Source: Loripinus fragilis
Taxonomy: Eukaryota > Mollusca > Bivalvia > Lucinida > Lucinidae
Direction of reading: 5' to 3'
Length of the DNA: 64,000 nt
Assembly (NCBI GenBank): GCA_964019695.1
Contig: OZ026526.1
Coordinates: 15,026,754 to 15,090,753, forward strand
The number at the start of each line of letters is the position of its first letter. Within the stretch, counting starts at the first letter, position 1. Below the pieces are notes generated by a model. It was not told the origin of the DNA. It was given only the letters and a program-made list of their open reading frames with translations, and searched no databases. A program made the position numbers and the translations under genes. Shown here piece after piece: positions 55,491-64,000 of this stretch.

Positions 55491-55868
55491 TTTTTTTTAA
55501 AAAAATGTGCCTACCCTACCTTAAATTCGTTACTCGAAACACACTTATTTTATTAATTGGCCTATATAACTGTAGTACGAGACTGTAATTAGACACAATT
55601 AATAGAAGGGGAGATAATAAACTGTAGATACATAGACCTTGTGCCAACGTAAAAAAGTTTTTTCACACTAAGTGTGTATGAATTTTATCCTTATAAATCA
55701 CAGCTGGGCATAAGCCAAAATTGTCTGAAATCGCGTGAACGTAAATTTGTTTCCTCATCACACCCGAGACCATTCACCGTAGTGGCCTTGCCACGAAATT
55801 GGAAAACAAAGAAAGATTCTCGTGTGTTTAGATATTTTAAAAGAATGAGCAAACTATGTAGAATTCCG

Positions 55869-55962
55869 GCAATGCTACTCCATGTTGATATGATTTAGCT
55901 TTACTAAACAGGCCAAAAAAAAGATAAAAAAGTTTAGTCTTCAAATAACGACTGTAACCAAA
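55869..55962. repeat. Direct repeat shared with 53831-53935
   Basis: Second copy of the pair described at 53831; about 85% alike. 55500-55868 has no recognised feature. Confidence 0.75.
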
Positions 55963-56350
55963 GCGAACCCAGAACGGCCCTTTCTCCAGTTTTGTCAACA
56001 CGTCGAAAGTATGTATTGATTTGCCAATTTCCACTCAGAAAGAGAGCCTTTTTACACCTGATCTGTGCATATCTGTCCTCCAATGTAAAAATTTAAACCG
56101 TTCATGTACTGCTAAAGAGACTAGGTCTGTAACTATGAACATTTTTCGAAAAAACATTTTCTTTTTAAATCATTTGTAAAAATAGAATTAGGTTATGTTT
56201 TCACAATAAATATGTACAGTACAGCTAAAAACTGCATTGAAAAGTGAATTATCTTATAAAAACAGGTGACTTTTCTCTTGTTCTGAATCAATTACGCCCC
56301 TCCAATAATTCTAGACAGTTGATCTACTTATAAATGCTGTTGTTTTGATC

Positions 56351-57339
56351 AGTCAGACACTGTGAGGAAAACCTTCCAACAGATTTGGATGGAAATTCCT
56401 TCTAATCTAACAGTCTCTCAATTTAAGTTCTATTTCTAGAAATAGAAACATTTCTTCTCATAAATAAGCCAAATTATCTGTTTGTGATTGCCTGGATTTC
56501 CTTCCAGATTTATTTATAGTAACACACTTATGTAATACTGCATGCCTTGAAAAGATATTTTCAAGAAAAGTCATCGAAATAAGTAAGGGTGCAAAGATCA
56601 GGAATCGATACAATCAAGTACCACACCTGACCCAGGATACCAATAGGAAAGTAACAAACTCAGTTAGACACCACACAGGAGAGCCAAGAGGTCAGCCCTT
56701 TCCCAGCAGGTGACCACAAAGCACATATAAACAGACGCGCACAAAGACATAGCAAACACAAGACAGAACAAAAACGAAAGATCCACAAAAGAAGTACCAC
56801 CTTGGAACGGTCAGTAAAATATTTTACTGGAGGGCTTAAACGGTTTTAACGGCGCCAAAGATTGCAAACTTTCACTAATACCAGTGACAAGAAAATATTG
56901 ATAAATGATCTTAATTATAATCCCTGCAATGTTTATTGTCGTCGCCCTGGGCCCTGTCACCTGTTAAACTAACGGCACCGGGAGCCAACTCACGACAGTA
57001 AACATTAATGGCATTATAACTGTTACCTATATTGCAATAAGGTTATCAAGTAGAGGCATTATTTTTCTGATTGATTATGTAATGAAAACATACAAATTAT
57101 ATCATTTACCCTGCAATCAGGCAGCCGATCGGACCCCAAATTTGCAATGAAAAGGATATTTTTTTAAAGGGTCTTCCATCCAAAACTTGTCATTAAGATG
57201 GATGGTAAAACTTTCCAATTTTCAGTGAAAAACTAATTGGAAGGAAAATCCATCCATAGTGAAATTGTTAGTTGGAAGTTTTTTCCTTCCAAAAAGGCAT
57301 AATTTTGGAATGGAAGGTTTTCCTTCCAGTGCCTGACTG
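56351..57339. mobile_element. TIR element with 5-bp target duplication, nested
   Basis: TIRs CAGTCAGACACTGTGAGGAA... and CAGTCAGGCACTGGAAGGAA... (29 bp, few mismatches) are flanked by TTGAT (56346-56350, 57340-57344). The intact MITE at 58672-59038 shows a single TTTTGATAGTGAT at this place, giving an empty site. The interior is rich in TTGGAAG/CTTCCAA motifs. No transposase. Superfamily unassigned. Confidence 0.8.
56585..56880 (-). mobile_element. Penelope-like 3' fragment, innermost layer
   Basis: Complement of the 49.55-49.80 kb tail: GATCAGGAATCGATACAATC, CACACCTGACCCAGGATACC, GGAACGGTCAGTAAAATATT, ending near CGGCGCC. Confidence 0.88.
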
Positions 57340-57611
57340 TTGATAGTGATAATTTGTTAAGATTTATGAAAATGGTAAAACGTTTACCTGAATTTGAATA
57401 TTTTTTTACTGTATTCTTGAAAAATAGAAACTATATTTCCAAAATTAGAAGATCAAAAGTTACAGACTATGCAGCTTTAAGGAATGATGCCAAAAAAATT
57501 CAGGCACGGTAGATCCGTCGTCATTACAGTAGTTGTAACGTCACACTCTAGTTCCATTGAGTCTACCATATCAGTAATTTACGAGTGGGAGAGAAATGTG
57601 TCTAAAGCCAA

Positions 57612-57830
57612 GCACGTAGCCAGGCTGAGGCCATGAAGCCTGGGTTTCAACAATATACGGGTCTCCACGCAAGAAACCCTGACTTTGTTGTTTTGCATCC
57701 GCAATGTCTGATCAGCACCTTTGTTATTCTCCATCTAAAAATTTAAGTAATTAGGTAAGAGATCTCTTCATTCCCCATTTTTTTGCAGGGCTTCAACATG
57801 ATAAAGCCTCTGGCTACACCCCTTAAAGCC
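57612..57830. mobile_element. Small TIR element (GTAGCCAG)
   Basis: CACGTAGCCAGGCTGAGGCC, ATGAAGCC at the left are mirrored by GGCTTCAACATGATAAAGCC, TCTGGCTACACC at the right; also CTGGGTTTC / GAAACCC inside. Confidence 0.6.
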
Positions 57831-58264
57831 ACCACAAAACACAAACTGTCAAACCTGTCTGACCGTATGAATGTATCAATGGATAATTTGTCTGGTTGTG
57901 TTAACTTAGTCTTTTTGTCTATACAGAAAAAAATAGATCATAAAACCAAAAAGTTGATGTTTTAAGGTAGTATCGGACTTAACAGCAAATGTTCAAAAAG
58001 TTACCATCTTTTAACATGTTAAAAATAAGTGAAAACTTATCAATTATGACAAAATAACATAACCTTACCGTCCTTTTAAAGTTATTTAATTTTAAAAAAT
58101 AAAAATATGAGCTTTTTTTTCAAAATCTTTTCTCATATTCTAACAAACTGAAGTTAAGATATACCATTTTCTTTTTCTGGGAATACACTTCATGCTATTG
58201 GCTAATTAATGAAAACCAAAAACAGCGAAAACAATAGGCATGAAACTTATTATTTAAGCTAAAA
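57831..58264. other. AT-rich ZP intron 4 sequence
   Basis: No recognised feature. Confidence 0.4.
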
Positions 58265-58640
58265 GTAAGTAAGAATGTAAAGATCAGGAACCGATACAAT
58301 CAAGTACCACACCTGACCCAGGATACCAATGAGAAAGTGACAAACTCGCAGTAAGACACCACAAATGAGGCCCAAGAGGTCAGCCCTTTTCCAGCAGGTG
58401 ACCTCAAGGCACATATAAACAGACGCGCACAAAGGCATAGAAAACACAAGACAGAAAAATATAAAAGATCCACAAAAGAAGTACTGCCTTGGAACGGTCA
58501 GTAAGATATTTTACTGGAGGGCTTTAACCGGTTTCACGGCGCCAACCTCACCCTTAATTCAGATGTGGATCAAGACACATAGAAATTTGGTTTGCATGAA
58601 AGACCCCTAACTTATCAATGCAACATCTCCCAGAACATAT
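58265..58640 (-). mobile_element. Penelope-like 3' fragment
   Basis: Second minus-strand copy of the same tail: AGATCAGGAACCGATACAAT, GGATACCAATGAGAAAGTGA, GGTTTCACGGCGCCAACCTC, AGACCCCTAACTTATCAATG. Confidence 0.88.
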
Positions 58641-58671
58641 AAATCAAGATAAACCCTATTTGTCCAAAACA

Positions 58672-59038
58672 TTAAAGCTGCATAGTCTGTAACTTTTGAT
58701 CTTCTAATTTTAAAAATAATGTTTTTATTTTTCAAGAACACAGTAAAATACTCAAATTCAGGTAAACATTTTACCATTTTCGTAAATCTTAACAAGGTAT
58801 CACTATCAAAACAACTGCATTTATGTTAAATTCAACGGTCTAGAATTATTGGAGGGACGCAAATAATTACCAACAAGAGAAAAACGCACCTATTTGATGA
58901 GATAATTCACTTTTCCATGCAGTTTTCAGCTGTACTGAACACTTTTATTGTGAAAACATAGCTTAATTCTACAAATGATTTAAAAGGAAAATAAAATTTT
59001 TCGAAAAATGTTCATAGTTACAGAGTATGCAGCTTTAA
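58672..59038. mobile_element. TTAAAGCTGCATA-family MITE, complete copy
   Basis: TIRs TTAAAGCTGCATAGTCTGTA and the complement of TTAAAGCTGCATACTCTGTA bound 367 bp. A TTAA at each end may be the target duplication. Serves as the empty-site reference for the nested element at 56351-57339. Confidence 0.88.
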
Positions 59039-59362
59039 GGCAAAAAAATCGATTAAATCTAGAATAAAAATGTCACATAATGTAAATGCAGAAACAAAAA
59101 AAAAACAAAAATTACTATGAAGGGAATTTTGTATAGAAACTTAATTATTTAAAAATCATATGTCACCATGCTTGTTTTTTCTGTTTTTGTGCTATTTTCT
59201 TTATTTCCCTCTAAAATAAAAACAGACATGGATTGTCATACCTGTTTCATTGTTTATTCTATGTCCATGGGCGTAGACAATCATGATATAGAGTGTATTT
59301 AGAAAGCAGCAATGTTTGTATAAGTTGATGTTTTACGTCCTAGAAAGCCAAAATCAGCCATA

Positions 59363-59516
59363 TCAGGCCTCGAGGTTATAAAACCCGAGTTCATTCTCAG
59401 ACTCAAAATAAAGCACAGTGATTGGCTGCTTGCGGACACGTGTCCGCAAGCAGCCAATCAATGCGCTTTATATTGAGTCTGAGACTGTACTCAAGTTTTA
59501 TAACCTCGAGGCCTGT
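59363..59516. mobile_element. 154-bp near-perfect palindrome
   Basis: CAGGCCTCGAGGTTATAAAA, CTCAGACTC.AAATAAAGC and TGATTGGCTGCTTGCGGACA are mirrored through an ACACGTGT centre. Its hairpin could form with almost no loop. Non-coding, in ZP intron 4. Confidence 0.9.
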
Positions 59517-60240
59517 ATATCGTCTTGTGTACTTGCTAGTACTGAGCAGAAAGAATAAAATAATCTTGCACAGGAACACAAAACAGCAACTGCATATATC
59601 TCAAATCTTGATATCCTAGACTTCACTAGTTTGACTGATAAGGCTTTAAGCTGTAAACAAGTTTCCGTATGACGTCACCTGTTAGCAGGACTTTAAAAAA
59701 GGACCTTACATGAGGAGCATAAAAAGCCTTGTCGCACAATGTTGACAGTCATGCTTAATGGGTGCAAGACGTGTTTTAGTCAGGCAATTTACGTGCTGTT
59801 GATGTCCAGCTTTTTTTTCTTTACTGAACGTATACGAGCTCGTTTCAAAATTAATGTCATCAGCAGAAATATGCATAGAAGTGTCGTCAGGATGAAATAA
59901 ACAATAGAGCTCAATGCAGGGTCTTCTTGGTATCAAGTCTAACACTCTACCACTAAGCCAATGGGTAAAGAAGGCATGATACACTAGTTTGGTTCTTTTC
60001 ATGTAGGCAATTAGTGAATGCGAAGACAAACATGCATATGTGAACGGTCATACTAGATCATTTACAGCTTGCAGATATATGCAAAATAAGCATCAGTCAA
60101 AACATAGCTCATAATTTGCTAGCATAAGATATAGCAAAGGCACGCCCAAGCATTCGGTGAGTGCTTTCACAGTGCCAAATACGTTGCTCTTGGGTGTCAT
60201 CCAAGCTACAAAAGGGAGCCCGCGCACCCACGACATCATA
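59517..60240. other. ZP intron 4; SINE-head fragment inside
   Basis: 59900-59970 on the minus strand reads TTGGCTTAGTGGTAGAGTGT, a tRNA A-box-like head with a degraded B-box. 59770-59800 resembles 20480-20515. No gene. Confidence 0.45.
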
Positions 60241-60249
60241 TAAGTGGAC

Positions 60250-60432
60250 GTAAGAAGAGCAGTGGCTCATTTGGTAGAGTGTTAAACTGGGGATGGAAGG
60301 ATTGCTTATTTGTGACTCACCAGAGTCAAAGTGCTGTGTCACTGGGCAAGAAACTTTATCAGCTGCTTGGTAACTGTTGTTGACAAGAATTCGCCCAACA
60401 TGACTTAAATTGTTGAGTGGGAGACACAACCA
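60250..60432 (+). mobile_element. Second, diverged tRNA-SINE subfamily
   Basis: AGCAGTGGCTCATTTGGTAG, TGTGACTCACC, TGTGTCACTGGGCAAGAAAC and CATGACTTAAATTGTTGAGT show the same head-core-body plan as the main SINE, but with many differences. Confidence 0.7.
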
Positions 60433-60609
60433 CAAAAAATGGGCGTAAACCAGCGAATTCCCCGACTAGCCGTCACAAACATACACTGGAGACGACAAAC
60501 ATATGCCGCAACATTAGCAGCAATTTCTTATCTTGAAATTGAACGGACTTTGAAACAAAGCTGTTTCTGTGCATATCTTATAAGTACTGGCGATCAGGTG
60601 ATGTTTCAA

Positions 60610-61650
60610 AGTAAGGGTGCAAAGATCAGGAATCCATAGAATCAAGTACCACACCTAACCCAGATACGATCAGGAGTCGATACAATCAAGCACCATACCT
60701 GACCCAGGATACCAATGGGAAAGTAACAACTTCACAATTAGACATCACAAACGAGAGCCAAGAGGTCAGCCCTTATCCAGCAGCTGACCACAAGGCATCA
60801 ATAAACAGACGCGAAAAAACAAATAAAAAAACAAGACAGAAATAACTAATATGATCCACAAAAGAAGCACCGCCTTAGAATGGTCAGTAAAAATATTTTA
60901 CTGGAGGGCTTAAAACCGGTTTCATGGTGCGCCAACCTCACCCTTAGTTCAGATGTGGATCAAGACACATGGGTGTTTGGTTTACATGAAAGACCCCTAC
61001 ATTATCAATGCTTCATCTCCTAGAATATATAAATCAAGATATCAAAAGGAGTTAAAGAAAGACTCAACGGTAAATAAAACTGAACACCAGAGCAAAAGAA
61101 ATCCAACAGTTAAACCCCAGTGGGCCTGACAACAGCCAAAGCATCAAGTCCCTAAGAGAGCTACCATTTTATCAATAGATAAGTTTTTAAGTCGCAACCG
61201 TCATAGAGTCTGAAGTCCAACCCACCGGCTTGCAATTAAAAGGGAAAGCAGTTGTCAACCATGATTGGGTTGACCACCAAGCATGCAGTCTGTTGCAATA
61301 CTTTCGTGTTATAGTCAATCTTTCTATAATGAAAAATTATGTTAATGAACTGCGCTGAAAAATTATTAGAGCCAAAAATCTTCATCAATTTATACACCAA
61401 GTCACCATAGAATTCAGGTTCCGAAACTCCTTGACACAAGAGATTTAAATTCAACTTGGAATTTACATATCAAATCATAGTATCGTCTATTAAATTTAGA
61501 AAAGGTTTTGCTAAGTTTATGATACTGATAACCTTGTTTAAGTAGTTTCTGAGTAAACAATTTATTGCTAGTGTTGAAGTCAGCAACATGGCTAGATGCT
61601 CTAGCAAAACGAATGGATTGAGAGATATAAGGTGGGTTAAGTAGTTAAAA
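60610..61650 (-). pseudogene. Penelope-like element, C-terminal RT region and 3' tail
   Basis: On the minus strand the 3' tail (60610-61060, itself partly duplicated near 60615-60720) is preceded by coding remnants. 61236-61440 gives SEPEFYGDLVYKLMKIFGSN, FSAQFINIIFHYRKIDYNT and QQTACLVVNPI. 61440-61650 gives FARASSHVADFNTSNKLFTQ and KLLKQGYQYHKLSKTFSKFN. A frameshift separates the two. It lies in ZP intron 4. Confidence 0.8.
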
Positions 61651-61701
61651 CTTGCCTTTCATTTCTATCGCAAACTACTTTAAAATTTATTTTTTGATAA
61701 A

Positions 61702-61898
61702 ATGTTTGATATTCGGCGCAACGATTGCCTATTGTGTGTAGAATACAGCAAAGGTCTCTAAATTCTGAGTCAAGTTCAAGGTAAAGTTATGATACTCTTG
61801 AACCTGGACTCTTCCTTCAATTTTCGATTGAGTAATCTTATATTTGGCACAATGATTGCCTTTGATATGTATATAACAGCGATTGTCTCGAAATAAGA
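61702..61898. repeat. Short direct duplication
   Basis: 61702-61762 (GATATTCGGCGCAACGATTG...GTCTCTAAAT) and 61838-61898 (TATATTTGGCACAATGATTG...GTCTCGAAAT) are about 75% alike. They lie between the Penelope-like remnant and ZP exon 5. Confidence 0.6.
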
Positions 61899-62059
61899 AT
61901 AACATCGGAGTCGATGTTAAGTAATTGTTATAACATGGGTTGTCCGCCTGTACGTGAAGATACAACTAGACTGCTATAGTCAAACGGAAAGCTGGACAGG
62001 CACACTTAAAGAATGATAGAATGAAATACGATAAGTACATGGTTCAACTTATTTTCCAG

Positions 62060-62138
62060 GTGGATACTCAATTTTGCCTGTCAACTGTACAGCCAGGTCT
62101 GGAGATGGTGAACAGGAAATTAATATTATTTATAATGG
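62060..62138 (+). CDS. ZP-domain protein, exon 5 (ZP-C begins; gene continues beyond window)
   Basis: Acceptor ACTTATTTTCCAG ends at 62059 and donor GTGAGTCG begins at 62139. The 79-nt exon completes the split Gly codon, adds 25 codons and leaves GG. It reads GYSILPVNCTARSGDGEQE then INIIYNG. The pattern VGEPL...YSIxPVNCxAxxG...I.II..G is the conserved first part of ZP-C, and Cys179 is its first cysteine, with sequon NCT at 178. The rest of ZP-C, any furin site and a C-terminal membrane anchor must be encoded beyond 64000, since no further convincing exon was found. The predicted role is an extracellular or cell-surface filament-forming glycoprotein such as an egg-coat or mucosal ZP protein; which one cannot be told. 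Confidence 0.88.
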
Positions 62139-62190
62139 GTGAGTCGTACAAGTATAAGCTTTTTATAAAAGATTGCAATCTTTCAGCACT

Positions 62191-62437
62191 TTACCCTTAA
62201 TGCGCCAATCCCAACAAAAGTCGTCTGATATTCTCGTCTGCTGAAATGTTTTAGAAGCCTCTATGGCAAACAGTGTGGACCCAGATCAGACTGCTCCTAT
62301 AGGAGCTGTCTGTTCTGGGTCCACACTGTTTGCTTCTATACTTAATTCGTCAGTAATGCCAGGCAATTATTTGCAGCAGACGACTTCAGCAGACGACATT
62401 TTCAGATGCATTTTTTTCTTGGCGCTTTAAGGGTTAA
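62191..62437. mobile_element. TTAA-flanked 247-bp MITE, copy 3, 52 nt after ZP exon 5
   Basis: TTACCCTTAATGCGCCAA at the left and TTGGCGCTTTAAGGGTTAA at the right; hairpin at 62266-62333 (ACCCAGATCAGACTGCTCCT and complement). Closest relative is 43181-43428. Confidence 0.85.
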
Positions 62438-62597
62438 CTTTATTTAAAGCGGCTTGTCGTCCACTGACTGAAATGAAAGTACAGAAGCCATTGAAAGCTG
62501 TTTCAAACGAAAGTGATCTATTAATTGACACATCAACCTGAAGCTGAGATGGTGATGAGCTGGGCGTGTCATTTAAGTGTAACACCACGTAACAATA

Positions 62598-63740
62598 CGA
62601 GGGTCAGTCAAAAATAACTTAGCCCTACCTTATAACACTTAAGTTTGGTATTGTAGACAACAAATGTGATTGTTTTCTATAAGTATCATAATTGAGCCGC
62701 GGCATGAGATTTCCAACAATTTGACATTTTGACAAGTGTAGACTCGGACAAGCCTCTTAAGCCTCCTTTTAAGCTTAGACACTCCAAATGGTGTTCAGTC
62801 AGTAGCTTAATAATCATAGAATATTCAAGCGACTAGCAAAGGCTCTGATCAGACTGCGCGTATGCGCAGGCTGATCTGAGGCTTTGCTGTTCGCACATAC
62901 CACATAGTTGGAAATTTCATGCTATGCCTCATATGTCATCGATGTTTTGACCCTGAAGAATTACCATAGTGAAGCTTCTATTATGGTTGCTAGGCAACTG
63001 AAGATCGTCAGTCAGGTCGATGCGTTCAAGATCCGAGCCACCAGGAATATACAGTATGTCTTTAAAAAGCTTGCGTGCTTGATATTTTTTGAGAAAAACA
63101 TATTTGACATTTATTTGAATAACATATATCATTATCTTTTCATTAAACTAAGTTCATTAATGGTTAGGTGAGCATTGATTGTATGCGTTGCCTAGCAACC
63201 AAAAAAGCCAAAATTCCACAAATTTTCAAATACACGAGAATGCTGTTGCCATGGCAACAAAATTGACTATTTTAATCAAGGAACTTAATGTGTATGACGG
63301 TTGGTTTGCGTATGCAGTACTGTTAAAGCATTATTAGGCTAATATTTTATGTTTTCTATTAAAATTGTGTAAATATGAATATGGGTAAGTAAATTATAGG
63401 ATGTCAGGCATGTCAAAATTTGATAAATTCTGAAATCTAACTACCACAATATCTATAATTTAGGGTCAGTTGGTTTCTGTTCTATGACACTCAATAGGTA
63501 CATGTTAAAGATATCAGACGACAGTGAATAAAGCCATACTTAAACATTACTGTTTCCATTTCAACTCTTAGAATTAGAAATATCACAGCGTGAACGCACC
63601 TCTTTGACAGGTCATATTCGGTTGCCTAGGTGATTAAATAGATGACAAATAACGACAATGAAATATGATCTAATTATATGTTCATTTTATTTGATACAAA
63701 TGCTTAGAGGTAGGGCTCAGTTATTTTTGACTAACCCTCG
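62598..63740. mobile_element. 1.14-kb mariner-type element, no transposase
   Basis: CGAGGGTCAGTCAAAAATAA, CTTAGCCCTACCT at the left pairs with AGGTAGGGCTCAG, TTATTTTTGACTAACCCTCG at the right, with TA on both sides. Holds a nested MITE (62695-62929) and small inverted repeats GTTGCTAGGCAAC and GTTGCCTAGCAAC. Different TIR from the element at 51308, so a separate family. Confidence 0.85.
62695..62929 (-). mobile_element. GCCGCG-family MITE, copy 2, nested in the mariner-type element
   Basis: Inverted relative of 6733-6965: GCCGCGGCATGAGATTTCCA at the left, AGTTGGAAATTTCATGC at the right, with the inner GACTGCGCGTATGCGCAG palindrome. Confidence 0.75.
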
Positions 63741-63742
63741 TA

Positions 63743-64000
63743 CATAAAGGTAATCTTTACAGAAAGGGATATATCATTGTTACACACTTAGCCGTTTCTA
63801 CCATACATGTTGCAAATTGTGTTAATTATGATTGCCATGGCAATCGACTCTTTATTCGTAATTTTAGCCCACGACTCAGCACATACACACCATTTGTTTT
63901 AATGAAATTATGGCGCCATCCTAAGCGGGTACATGTTTTTGCTGTTGATCCTGTCTGGTCATCGTCCACGTAGCTTATTTTCCATGCGTTATCTTCTGAC
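63743..64000. other. ZP intron 5, window edge
   Basis: No convincing exon, RNA or repeat recognised. Confidence 0.4.

Larger units (their letters stand above)
56111..57480. mobile_element. TTAAAGCTGCATA-family MITE, host of two nested insertions
   Basis: Outer parts match the complete 367-bp copy at 58672-59038 in inverted orientation: TCTGTAACTATGAACATTTTTCGAAAAA at the left (written here in parts) and GTTACAGACTATGCAGCTTTAA at 57459-57480. The interior is split by a 989-bp element (56351-57339), which is itself split by a Penelope-like fragment (about 56585-56880). Confidence 0.8.

Overview
This looks like a nuclear genome window from a marine invertebrate, most likely a bivalve or other mollusc. 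It is AT-rich, has spliced genes with very long introns, and is dominated by dispersed DNA transposons, foldback MITEs and a tRNA-derived SINE. No prokaryotic operons, CRISPR arrays or viral genomes were seen. The taxonomic call rests on overall repeat style and gene content, not on a marker gene, so it is an inference.

Two host genes can be supported. (1) An apparently single-coding-exon sulfotransferase on the minus strand (25665-26954). It carries the two PAPS-binding motifs and C-terminal features of the heparan-sulfate 3-O-sulfotransferase type, and has a probable 5'UTR splice acceptor just before the ATG. (2) A spliced gene on the plus strand spread over more than 22 kb (exons at 39774-39849, 46865-47013, 52350-52498, 54640-54773, 62060-62138) and continuing past the window. 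Every junction is GT-AG and all phases agree. The joined product begins with a signal peptide followed by a zona pellucida (ZP) module: four ZP-N cysteines, a linker, and the start of ZP-C. None of these exons is long enough to show up as a conventional ORF. A further exon-like segment of unknown identity lies at 184-391 (minus).

Layout. 1-8.6 kb: decayed pogo-type transposase and several MITEs. 8.6-23.5 kb: copies of two old composite repeats (called R1 and R2 here). Comparing copies reveals younger insertions with clean empty sites, including a 4.8-kb TIR element that holds a deleted Tc1-type transposase. 23.5-25.2 kb: little that is recognisable. 25.7-27 kb: sulfotransferase. 27.5-28.5 kb: a 60-bp tandem array split by a TA-inserted MITE. 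30-37.6 kb: Tc1/mariner-type non-autonomous elements, a 63-bp minisatellite of about 24 units split by a SINE, and a 2.1-kb nested foldback composite. 39.5-62.2 kb: the ZP gene. Its introns hold LINE and Penelope-like reverse transcriptase remnants, SINEs, mariner-type elements, TTAA-flanked MITEs and long palindromes. 62.2-64 kb: a TTAA MITE and a mariner-type element with a nested MITE.

The most notable pattern is that the ZP exons are squeezed between mobile elements. For all five exons an element begins or ends within about 10-55 nt of at least one splice site.
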